DNA from: Punica granatum
Lineage: Eukaryota; Streptophyta; Magnoliopsida; Myrtales; Lythraceae
Length of the DNA stretch: 64,000 bases
Reading direction: 5' to 3'
Assembly: GCF_007655135.1 (NCBI RefSeq)
Contig: NW_022204153.1
Span: 1-64,000, forward strand
Position numbers and translations under genes: made by a program. Below, piece after piece: positions 44,497 through 56,400 of the stretch. The notes under the pieces were generated by a model, which searched no databases, was not told the DNA's origin, and saw only the letters and a program-made list of their open reading frames with translations. Positions within the stretch are counted from its first letter, which is position 1, and each line of letters starts with the position of its first letter.

Positions 44497-47400
44497 GCGG
44501 ACACGAAGTCCGGGGACCCGAAGTCCCTAAAGCAGTAAATGCTAGGCCGAAGCCCGTGGAAAGCAGTAAATGCGGACACGAAGTCCGGGGACCCGAAGTC
44601 CCTAAAGCAGTAAATGCTAGGCCGAAGCCCGTGGAAAGCAGTAAATGCGGACACGAAGTCCGGGGACCCGAAGTCCCTAAAGCAGTAAATGCTAGGCCGA
44701 AGCCCGTGGAAAGCAGTAAATGCGGACACGAAGTCCGGGGACCCGAAGTCCCTAAAGCAGTAAATGCTAGGCCGAAGCCCGTGGAAAGCAGTAAATGCGG
44801 ACACGAAGTCCGGGGACCCGAAGTCCCTAAAGCAGTAAATGCTAGGCCGAAGCCCGTGGAAAGCAGTAAATGCGGACACGAAGTCCGGGGACCCGAAGTC
44901 CCTAAAGCAGTAAATGCTAGGCCGAAGCCCGTGGAAAGCAGTAAATGCGGACACGAAGTCCGGGACCCGAAGTCCCTAAAGCAGTAAATGCTAGGCCGAA
45001 GCCCGTGGAAAGCAGTAAATGCGGACACGAAGTCCGGGGACCCGAAGTCCCTAAAGCAGTAAATGCTAGGCCGAAGCCCGTGGAAAGCAGTAAATGCGGA
45101 CACGAAGTCCGGGACCCGAAGTCCCTAAAGCAGTAAATGCTAGGCCGAAGCCCGTGGAAAGCAGTAAATGCGGACACGAAGTCCGGGGACCCGAAGTCCC
45201 TAAAGCAGTAAATGCTAGGCCGAAGCCCGTGGAAAGCAGTAAATGCGGACACGAAGTCCGGGGACCCGAAGTCCCTAAAGCAGTAAATGCTAGGCCGAAG
45301 CCCGTGGAAAGCAGTAAATGCGGACACGAAGTCCGGGGACCCGAAGTCCCTAAAGCAGTAAATGCTAGGCCGAAGCCCGTGGAAAGCAGTAAATGCGGAC
45401 ACGAAGTCCGGGGACCCGAAGTCCCTAAAGCAGTAAATGCTAGGCCGAAGCCCGTGGAAAGCAGTAAATGCGGACACGAAGTCCGGGGACCCGAAGTCCC
45501 TAAAGCAGTAAATGCTAGGCCGAAGCCCGTGGAAAGCAGTAAATGCGGACACGAAGTCCGGGGACCCGAAGTCCCTAAAGCAGTAAATGCTAGGCCGAAG
45601 CCCGTGGAAAGCAGTAAATGCGGACACGAAGTCCGGGACCCGAAGTCCCTAAAGCAGTAAATGCTAGGCCGAAGCCCGTGGAAAGCAGTAAATGCGGACA
45701 CGAAGTCCGGGGACCCGAAGTCCCTAAAGCAGTAAATGCTAGGCCGAAGCCCGTGGAAAGCAGTAAATGCGGACACGAAGTCCGGGGACCCGAAGTCCCT
45801 AAAGCAGTAAATGCTAGGCCGAAGCCCGTGGAAAGCAGTAAATGCGGACACGAAGTCCGGGACCCGAAGTCCCTAAAGCAGTAAATGCTAGGCCGAAGCC
45901 CGTGGAAAGCAGTAAATGCGGACACGAAGTCCGGGACCCGAAGTCCCTAAAGCAGTAAATGCTAGGCCGAAGCCCGTGGAAAGCAGTAAATGCGGACACG
46001 AAGTCCGGGACCCGAAGTCCCTAAAGCAGTAAATGCTAGGCCGAAGCCCGTGGAAAGCAGTAAATGCGGACACGAAGTCCGGGGACCCGAAGTCCCTAAA
46101 GCAGTAAATGCTAGGCCGAAGCCCGTGGAAAGCAGTAAATGCGGACACGAAGTCCGGGACCCGAAGTCCCTAAAGCAGTAAATGCTAGGCCGAAGCCCGT
46201 GGAAAGCAGTAAATGCGGACACGAAGTCCGGGGACCCGAAGTCCCTAAAGCAGTAAATGCTAGGCCGAAGCCCGTGGAAAGCAGTAAATGCGGACACGAA
46301 GTCCGGGGACCCGAAGTCCCTAAAGCAGTAAATGCTAGGCCGAAGCCCGTGGAAAGCAGTAAATGCGGACACGAAGTCCGGGGACCCGAAGTCCCTAAAG
46401 CAGTAAATGCTAGGCCGAAGCCCGTGGAAAGCAGTAAATGCGGACACGAAGTCCGGGGACCCGAAGTCCCTAAAGCAGTAAATGCTAGGCCGAAGCCCGT
46501 GGAAAGCAGTAAATGCGGACACGAAGTCCGGGGACCCGAAGTCCCTAAAGCAGTAAATGCTAGGCCGAAGCCCGTGGAAAGCAGTAAATGCGGACACGAA
46601 GTCCGGGACCCGAAGTCCCTAAAGCAGTAAATGCTAGGCCGAAGCCCGTGGAAAGCAGTAAATGCGGACACGAAGTCCGGGGACCCGAAGTCCCTAAAGC
46701 AGTAAATGCTAGGCCGAAGCCCGTGGAAAGCAGTAAATGCGGACACGAAGTCCGGGGACCCGAAGTCCCTAAAGCAGTAAATGCTAGGCCGAAGCCCGTG
46801 GAAAGCAGTAAATGCGGACACGAAGTCCGGGGACCCGAAGTCCCTAAAGCAGTAAATGCTAGGCCGAAGCCCGTGGAAAGCAGTAAATGCGGACACGAAG
46901 TCCGGGGACCCGAAGTCCCTAAAGCAGTAAATGCTAGGCCGAAGCCCGTGGAAAGCAGTAAATGCGGACACGAAGTCCGGGGACCCGAAGTCCCTAAAGC
47001 AGTAAATGCTAGGCCGAAGCCCGTGGAAAGCAGTAAATGCGGACACGAAGTCCGGGACCCGAAGTCCCTAAAGCAGTAAATGCTAGGCCGAAGCCCGTGG
47101 AAAGCAGTAAATGCGGACACGAAGTCCGGGGACCCGAAGTCCCTAAAGCAGTAAATGCTAGGCCGAAGCCCGTGGAAAGCAGTAAATGCGGACACGAAGT
47201 CCGGGGACCCGAAGTCCCTAAAGCAGTAAATGCTAGGCCGAAGCCCGTGGAAAGCAGTAAATGCGGACACGAAGTCCGGGGACCCGAAGTCCCTAAAGCA
47301 GTAAATGCTAGGCCGAAGCCCGTGGAAAGCAGTAAATGCGGACACGAAGTCCGGGGACCCGAAGTCCCTAAAGCAGTAAATGCTAGGCCGAAGCCCGTGG

Positions 47401-50400
47401 AAAGCAGTAAATGCGGACACGAAGTCCGGGGACCCGAAGTCCCTAAAGCAGTAAATGCTAGGCCGAAGCCCGTGGAAAGCAGTAAATGCGGACACGAAGT
47501 CCGGGGACCCGAAGTCCCTAAAGCAGTAAATGCTAGGCCGAAGCCCGTGGAAAGCAGTAAATGCGGACACGAAGTCCGGGGACCCGAAGTCCCTAAAGCA
47601 GTAAATGCTAGGCCGAAGCCCGTGGAAAGCAGTAAATGCGGACACGAAGTCCGGGGACCCGAAGTCCCTAAAGCAGTAAATGCTAGGCCGAAGCCCGTGG
47701 AAAGCAGTAAATGCGGACACGAAGTCCGGGGACCCGAAGTCCCTAAAGCAGTAAATGCTAGGCCGAAGCCCGTGGAAAGCAGTAAATGCGGACACGAAGT
47801 CCGGGGACCCGAAGTCCCTAAAGCAGTAAATGCTAGGCCGAAGCCCGTGGAAAGCAGTAAATGCGGACACGAAGTCCGGGGACCCGAAGTCCCTAAAGCA
47901 GTAAATGCTAGGCCGAAGCCCGTGGAAAGCAGTAAATGCGGACACGAAGTCCGGGGACCCGAAGTCCCTAAAGCAGTAAATGCTAGGCCGAAGCCCGTGG
48001 AAAGCAGTAAATGCGGACACGAAGTCCGGGGACCCGAAGTCCCTAAAGCAGTAAATGCTAGGCCGAAGCCCGTGGAAAGCAGTAAATGCGGACACGAAGT
48101 CCGGGGACCCGAAGTCCCTAAAGCAGTAAATGCTAGGCCGAAGCCCGTGGAAAGCAGTAAATGCGGACACGAAGTCCGGGGACCCGAAGTCCCTAAAGCA
48201 GTAAATGCTAGGCCGAAGCCCGTGGAAAGCAGTAAATGCGGACACGAAGTCCGGGGACCCGAAGTCCCTAAAGCAGTAAATGCTAGGCCGAAGCCCGTGG
48301 AAAGCAGTAAATGCGGACACGAAGTCCGGGGACCCGAAGTCCCTAAAGCAGTAAATGCTAGGCCGAAGCCCGTGGAAAGCAGTAAATGCGGACACGAAGT
48401 CCGGGACCCGAAGTCCCTAAAGCAGTAAATGCTAGGCCGAAGCCCGTGGAAAGCAGTAAATGCGGACACGAAGTCCGGGGACCCGAAGTCCCTAAAGCAG
48501 TAAATGCTAGGCCGAAGCCCGTGGAAAGCAGTAAATGCGGACACGAAGTCCGGGGACCCGAAGTCCCTAAAGCAGTAAATGCTAGGCCGAAGCCCGTGGA
48601 AAGCAGTAAATGCGGACACGAAGTCCGGGGACCCGAAGTCCCTAAAGCAGTAAATGCTAGGCCGAAGCCCGTGGAAAGCAGTAAATGCGGACACGAAGTC
48701 CGGGGACCCGAAGTCCCTAAAGCAGTAAATGCTAGGCCGAAGCCCGTGGAAAGCAGTAAATGCGGACACGAAGTCCGGGGACCCGAAGTCCCTAAAGCAG
48801 TAAATGCTAGGCCGAAGCCCGTGGAAAGCAGTAAATGCGGACACGAAGTCCGGGACCCGAAGTCCCTAAAGCAGTAAATGCTAGGCCGAAGCCCGTGGAA
48901 AGCAGTAAATGCGGACACGAAGTCCGGGGACCCGAAGTCCCTAAAGCAGTAAATGCTAGGCCGAAGCCCGTGGAAAGCAGTAAATGCGGACACGAAGTCC
49001 GGGGACCCGAAGTCCCTAAAGCAGTAAATGCTAGGCCGAAGCCCGTGGAAAGCAGTAAATGCGGACACGAAGTCCGGGGACCCGAAGTCCCTAAAGCAGT
49101 AAATGCTAGGCCGAAGCCCGTGGAAAGCAGTAAATGCGGACACGAAGTCCGGGGACCCGAAGTCCCTAAAGCAGTAAATGCTAGGCCGAAGCCCGTGGAA
49201 AGCAGTAAATGCGGACACGAAGTCCGGGACCCGAAGTCCCTAAAGCAGTAAATGCTAGGCCGAAGCCCGTGGAAAGCAGTAAATGCGGACACGAAGTCCG
49301 GGGACCCGAAGTCCCTAAAGCAGTAAATGCTAGGCCGAAGCCCGTGGAAAGCAGTAAATGCGGACACGAAGTCCGGGGACCCGAAGTCCCTAAAGCAGTA
49401 AATGCTAGGCCGAAGCCCGTGGAAAGCAGTAAATGCGGACACGAAGTCCGGGGACCCGAAGTCCCTAAAGCAGTAAATGCTAGGCCGAAGCCCGTGGAAA
49501 GCAGTAAATGCGGACACGAAGTCCGGGGACCCGAAGTCCCTAAAGCAGTAAATGCTAGGCCGAAGCCCGTGGAAAGCAGTAAATGCGGACACGAAGTCCG
49601 GGGACCCGAAGTCCCTAAAGCAGTAAATGCTAGGCCGAAGCCCGTGGAAAGCAGTAAATGCGGACACGAAGTCCGGGGACCCGAAGTCCCTAAAGCAGTA
49701 AATGCTAGGCCGAAGCCCGTGGAAAGCAGTAAATGCGGACACGAAGTCCGGGGACCCGAAGTCCCTAAAGCAGTAAATGCTAGGCCGAAGCCCGTGGAAA
49801 GCAGTAAATGCGGACACGAAGTCCGGGGACCCGAAGTCCCTAAAGCAGTAAATGCTAGGCCGAAGCCCGTGGAAAGCAGTAAATGCGGACACGAAGTCCG
49901 GGGACCCGAAGTCCCTAAAGCAGTAAATGCTAGGCCGAAGCCCGTGGAAAGCAGTAAATGCGGACACGAAGTCCGGGGACCCGAAGTCCCTAAAGCAGTA
50001 AATGCTAGGCCGAAGCCCGTGGAAAGCAGTAAATGCGGACACGAAGTCCGGGGACCCGAAGTCCCTAAAGCAGTAAATGCTAGGCCGAAGCCCGTGGAAA
50101 GCAGTAAATGCGGACACGAAGTCCGGGGACCCGAAGTCCCTAAAGCAGTAAATGCTAGGCCGAAGCCCGTGGAAAGCAGTAAATGCGGACACGAAGTCCG
50201 GGACCCGAAGTCCCTAAAGCAGTAAATGCTAGGCCGAAGCCCGTGGAAAGCAGTAAATGCGGACACGAAGTCCGGGGACCCGAAGTCCCTAAAGCAGTAA
50301 ATGCTAGGCCGAAGCCCGTGGAAAGCAGTAAATGCGGACACGAAGTCCGGGACCCGAAGTCCCTAAAGCAGTAAATGCTAGGCCGAAGCCCGTGGAAAGC

Positions 50401-53400
50401 AGTAAATGCGGACACGAAGTCCGGGGACCCGAAGTCCCTAAAGCAGTAAATGCTAGGCCGAAGCCCGTGGAAAGCAGTAAATGCGGACACGAAGTCCGGG
50501 GACCCGAAGTCCCTAAAGCAGTAAATGCTAGGCCGAAGCCCGTGGAAAGCAGTAAATGCGGACACGAAGTCCGGGGACCCGAAGTCCCTAAAGCAGTAAA
50601 TGCTAGGCCGAAGCCCGTGGAAAGCAGTAAATGCGGACACGAAGTCCGGGGACCCGAAGTCCCTAAAGCAGTAAATGCTAGGCCGAAGCCCGTGGAAAGC
50701 AGTAAATGCGGACACGAAGTCCGGGACCCGAAGTCCCTAAAGCAGTAAATGCTAGGCCGAAGCCCGTGGAAAGCAGTAAATGCGGACACGAAGTCCGGGG
50801 ACCCGAAGTCCCTAAAGCAGTAAATGCTAGGCCGAAGCCCGTGGAAAGCAGTAAATGCGGACACGAAGTCCGGGGACCCGAAGTCCCTAAAGCAGTAAAT
50901 GCTAGGCCGAAGCCCGTGGAAAGCAGTAAATGCGGACACGAAGTCCGGGGACCCGAAGTCCCTAAAGCAGTAAATGCTAGGCCGAAGCCCGTGGAAAGCA
51001 GTAAATGCGGACACGAAGTCCGGGGACCCGAAGTCCCTAAAGCAGTAAATGCTAGGCCGAAGCCCGTGGAAAGCAGTAAATGCGGACACGAAGTCCGGGG
51101 ACCCGAAGTCCCTAAAGCAGTAAATGCTAGGCCGAAGCCCGTGGAAAGCAGTAAATGCGGACACGAAGTCCGGGACCCGAAGTCCCTAAAGCAGTAAATG
51201 CTAGGCCGAAGCCCGTGGAAAGCAGTAAATGCGGACACGAAGTCCGGGGACCCGAAGTCCCTAAAGCAGTAAATGCTAGGCCGAAGCCCGTGGAAAGCAG
51301 TAAATGCGGACACGAAGTCCGGGGACCCGAAGTCCCTAAAGCAGTAAATGCTAGGCCGAAGCCCGTGGAAAGCAGTAAATGCGGACACGAAGTCCGGGAC
51401 CCGAAGTCCCTAAAGCAGTAAATGCTAGGCCGAAGCCCGTGGAAAGCAGTAAATGCGGACACGAAGTCCGGGACCCGAAGTCCCTAAAGCAGTAAATGCT
51501 AGGCCGAAGCCCGTGGAAAGCAGTAAATGCGGACACGAAGTCCGGGGACCCGAAGTCCCTAAAGCAGTAAATGCTAGGCCGAAGCCCGTGGAAAGCAGTA
51601 AATGCGGACACGAAGTCCGGGGACCCGAAGTCCCTAAAGCAGTAAATGCTAGGCCGAAGCCCGTGGAAAGCAGTAAATGCGGACACGAAGTCCGGGGACC
51701 CGAAGTCCCTAAAGCAGTAAATGCTAGGCCGAAGCCCGTGGAAAGCAGTAAATGCGGACACGAAGTCCGGGGACCCGAAGTCCCTAAAGCAGTAAATGCT
51801 AGGCCGAAGCCCGTGGAAAGCAGTAAATGCGGACACGAAGTCCGGGGACCCGAAGTCCCTAAAGCAGTAAATGCTAGGCCGAAGCCCGTGGAAAGCAGTA
51901 AATGCGGACACGAAGTCCGGGGACCCGAAGTCCCTAAAGCAGTAAATGCTAGGCCGAAGCCCGTGGAAAGCAGTAAATGCGGACACGAAGTCCGGGGACC
52001 CGAAGTCCCTAAAGCAGTAAATGCTAGGCCGAAGCCCGTGGAAAGCAGTAAATGCGGACACGAAGTCCGGGGACCCGAAGTCCCTAAAGCAGTAAATGCT
52101 AGGCCGAAGCCCGTGGAAAGCAGTAAATGCGGACACGAAGTCCGGGGACCCGAAGTCCCTAAAGCAGTAAATGCTAGGCCGAAGCCCGTGGAAAGCAGTA
52201 AATGCGGACACGAAGTCCGGGACCCGAAGTCCCTAAAGCAGTAAATGCTAGGCCGAAGCCCGTGGAAAGCAGTAAATGCGGACACGAAGTCCGGGGACCC
52301 GAAGTCCCTAAAGCAGTAAATGCTAGGCCGAAGCCCGTGGAAAGCAGTAAATGCGGACACGAAGTCCGGGGACCCGAAGTCCCTAAAGCAGTAAATGCTA
52401 GGCCGAAGCCCGTGGAAAGCAGTAAATGCGGACACGAAGTCCGGGGACCCGAAGTCCCTAAAGCAGTAAATGCTAGGCCGAAGCCCGTGGAAAGCAGTAA
52501 ATGCGGACACGAAGTCCGGGGACCCGAAGTCCCTAAAGCAGTAAATGCTAGGCCGAAGCCCGTGGAAAGCAGTAAATGCGGACACGAAGTCCGGGGACCC
52601 GAAGTCCCTAAAGCAGTAAATGCTAGGCCGAAGCCCGTGGAAAGCAGTAAATGCGGACACGAAGTCCGGGGACCCGAAGTCCCTAAAGCAGTAAATGCTA
52701 GGCCGAAGCCCGTGGAAAGCAGTAAATGCGGACACGAAGTCCGGGACCCGAAGTCCCTAAAGCAGTAAATGCTAGGCCGAAGCCCGTGGAAAGCAGTAAA
52801 TGCGGACACGAAGTCCGGGGACCCGAAGTCCCTAAAGCAGTAAATGCTAGGCCGAAGCCCGTGGAAAGCAGTAAATGCGGACACGAAGTCCGGGGACCCG
52901 AAGTCCCTAAAGCAGTAAATGCTAGGCCGAAGCCCGTGGAAAGCAGTAAATGCGGACACGAAGTCCGGGACCCGAAGTCCCTAAAGCAGTAAATGCTAGG
53001 CCGAAGCCCGTGGAAAGCAGTAAATGCGGACACGAAGTCCGGGGACCCGAAGTCCCTAAAGCAGTAAATGCTAGGCCGAAGCCCGTGGAAAGCAGTAAAT
53101 GCGGACACGAAGTCCGGGACCCGAAGTCCCTAAAGCAGTAAATGCTAGGCCGAAGCCCGTGGAAAGCAGTAAATGCGGACACGAAGTCCGGGGACCCGAA
53201 GTCCCTAAAGCAGTAAATGCTAGGCCGAAGCCCGTGGAAAGCAGTAAATGCGGACACGAAGTCCGGGGACCCGAAGTCCCTAAAGCAGTAAATGCTAGGC
53301 CGAAGCCCGTGGAAAGCAGTAAATGCGGACACGAAGTCCGGGGACCCGAAGTCCCTAAAGCAGTAAATGCTAGGCCGAAGCCCGTGGAAAGCAGTAAATG

Positions 53401-56400
53401 CGGACACGAAGTCCGGGGACCCGAAGTCCCTAAAGCAGTAAATGCTAGGCCGAAGCCCGTGGAAAGCAGTAAATGCGGACACGAAGTCCGGGGACCCGAA
53501 GTCCCTAAAGCAGTAAATGCTAGGCCGAAGCCCGTGGAAAGCAGTAAATGCGGACACGAAGTCCGGGGACCCGAAGTCCCTAAAGCAGTAAATGCTAGGC
53601 CGAAGCCCGTGGAAAGCAGTAAATGCGGACACGAAGTCCGGGGACCCGAAGTCCCTAAAGCAGTAAATGCTAGGCCGAAGCCCGTGGAAAGCAGTAAATG
53701 CGGACACGAAGTCCGGGGACCCGAAGTCCCTAAAGCAGTAAATGCTAGGCCGAAGCCCGTGGAAAGCAGTAAATGCGGACACGAAGTCCGGGGACCCGAA
53801 GTCCCTAAAGCAGTAAATGCTAGGCCGAAGCCCGTGGAAAGCAGTAAATGCGGACACGAAGTCCGGGGACCCGAAGTCCCTAAAGCAGTAAATGCTAGGC
53901 CGAAGCCCGTGGAAAGCAGTAAATGCGGACACGAAGTCCGGGACCCGAAGTCCCTAAAGCAGTAAATGCTAGGCCGAAGCCCGTGGAAAGCAGTAAATGC
54001 GGACACGAAGTCCGGGACCCGAAGTCCCTAAAGCAGTAAATGCTAGGCCGAAGCCCGTGGAAAGCAGTAAATGCGGACACGAAGTCCGGGACCCGAAGTC
54101 CCTAAAGCAGTAAATGCTAGGCCGAAGCCCGTGGAAAGCAGTAAATGCGGACACGAAGTCCGGGGACCCGAAGTCCCTAAAGCAGTAAATGCTAGGCCGA
54201 AGCCCGTGGAAAGCAGTAAATGCGGACACGAAGTCCGGGGACCCGAAGTCCCTAAAGCAGTAAATGCTAGGCCGAAGCCCGTGGAAAGCAGTAAATGCGG
54301 ACACGAAGTCCGGGGACCCGAAGTCCCTAAAGCAGTAAATGCTAGGCCGAAGCCCGTGGAAAGCAGTAAATGCGGACACGAAGTCCGGGACCCGAAGTCC
54401 CTAAAGCAGTAAATGCTAGGCCGAAGCCCGTGGAAAGCAGTAAATGCGGACACGAAGTCCGGGGACCCGAAGTCCCTAAAGCAGTAAATGCTAGGCCGAA
54501 GCCCGTGGAAAGCAGTAAATGCGGACACGAAGTCCGGGACCCGAAGTCCCTAAAGCAGTAAATGCTAGGCCGAAGCCCGTGGAAAGCAGTAAATGCGGAC
54601 ACGAAGTCCGGGGACCCGAAGTCCCTAAAGCAGTAAATGCTAGGCCGAAGCCCGTGGAAAGCAGTAAATGCGGACACGAAGTCCGGGGACCCGAAGTCCC
54701 TAAAGCAGTAAATGCTAGGCCGAAGCCCGTGGAAAGCAGTAAATGCGGACACGAAGTCCGGGGACCCGAAGTCCCTAAAGCAGTAAATGCTAGGCCGAAG
54801 CCCGTGGAAAGCAGTAAATGCGGACACGAAGTCCGGGACCCGAAGTCCCTAAAGCAGTAAATGCTAGGCCGAAGCCCGTGGAAAGCAGTAAATGCGGACA
54901 CGAAGTCCGGGGACCCGAAGTCCCTAAAGCAGTAAATGCTAGGCCGAAGCCCGTGGAAAGCAGTAAATGCGGACACGAAGTCCGGGGACCCGAAGTCCCT
55001 AAAGCAGTAAATGCTAGGCCGAAGCCCGTGGAAAGCAGTAAATGCGGACACGAAGTCCGGGACCCGAAGTCCCTAAAGCAGTAAATGCTAGGCCGAAGCC
55101 CGTGGAAAGCAGTAAATGCGGACACGAAGTCCGGGGACCCGAAGTCCCTAAAGCAGTAAATGCTAGGCCGAAGCCCGTGGAAAGCAGTAAATGCGGACAC
55201 GAAGTCCGGGGACCCGAAGTCCCTAAAGCAGTAAATGCTAGGCCGAAGCCCGTGGAAAGCAGTAAATGCGGACACGAAGTCCGGGACCCGAAGTCCCTAA
55301 AGCAGTAAATGCTAGGCCGAAGCCCGTGGAAAGCAGTAAATGCGGACACGAAGTCCGGGGACCCGAAGTCCCTAAAGCAGTAAATGCTAGGCCGAAGCCC
55401 GTGGAAAGCAGTAAATGCGGACACGAAGTCCGGGACCCGAAGTCCCTAAAGCAGTAAATGCTAGGCCGAAGCCCGTGGAAAGCAGTAAATGCGGACACGA
55501 AGTCCGGGGACCCGAAGTCCCTAAAGCAGTAAATGCTAGGCCGAAGCCCGTGGAAAGCAGTAAATGCGGACACGAAGTCCGGGACCCGAAGTCCCTAAAG
55601 CAGTAAATGCTAGGCCGAAGCCCGTGGAAAGCAGTAAATGCGGACACGAAGTCCGGGGACCCGAAGTCCCTAAAGCAGTAAATGCTAGGCCGAAGCCCGT
55701 GGAAAGCAGTAAATGCGGACACGAAGTCCGGGGACCCGAAGTCCCTAAAGCAGTAAATGCTAGGCCGAAGCCCGTGGAAAGCAGTAAATGCGGACACGAA
55801 GTCCGGGACCCGAAGTCCCTAAAGCAGTAAATGCTAGGCCGAAGCCCGTGGAAAGCAGTAAATGCGGACACGAAGTCCGGGACCCGAAGTCCCTAAAGCA
55901 GTAAATGCTAGGCCGAAGCCCGTGGAAAGCAGTAAATGCGGACACGAAGTCCGGGACCCGAAGTCCCTAAAGCAGTAAATGCTAGGCCGAAGCCCGTGGA
56001 AAGCAGTAAATGCGGACACGAAGTCCGGGACCCGAAGTCCCTAAAGCAGTAAATGCTAGGCCGAAGCCCGTGGAAAGCAGTAAATGCGGACACGAAGTCC
56101 GGGGACCCGAAGTCCCTAAAGCAGTAAATGCTAGGCCGAAGCCCGTGGAAAGCAGTAAATGCGGACACGAAGTCCGGGGACCCGAAGTCCCTAAAGCAGT
56201 AAATGCTAGGCCGAAGCCCGTGGAAAGCAGTAAATGCGGACACGAAGTCCGGGGACCCGAAGTCCCTAAAGCAGTAAATGCTAGGCCGAAGCCCGTGGAA
56301 AGCAGTAAATGCGGACACGAAGTCCGGGGACCCGAAGTCCCTAAAGCAGTAAATGCTAGGCCGAAGCCCGTGGAAAGCAGTAAATGCGGACACGAAGTCC

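Larger units (their letters stand above)
38931..53895 (+). repeat. Core sub-domain rich in the 75-bp form
   Basis: By my count of GGGG and GGG units, about 18% of copies here are 74 bp. The figure is about 36% at 15.8-38.9 kb and about 40% at 53.9-63.6 kb. The longest uninterrupted runs of 75-bp units are here: about 22 at 38.96-40.7 kb, 17 at 47.0-48.4 kb, 12 at 49.2-50.2 kb, 10 at 53.1-53.9 kb and 9 at 51.4-52.2 kb. The boundaries are approximate. Confidence 0.75.
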
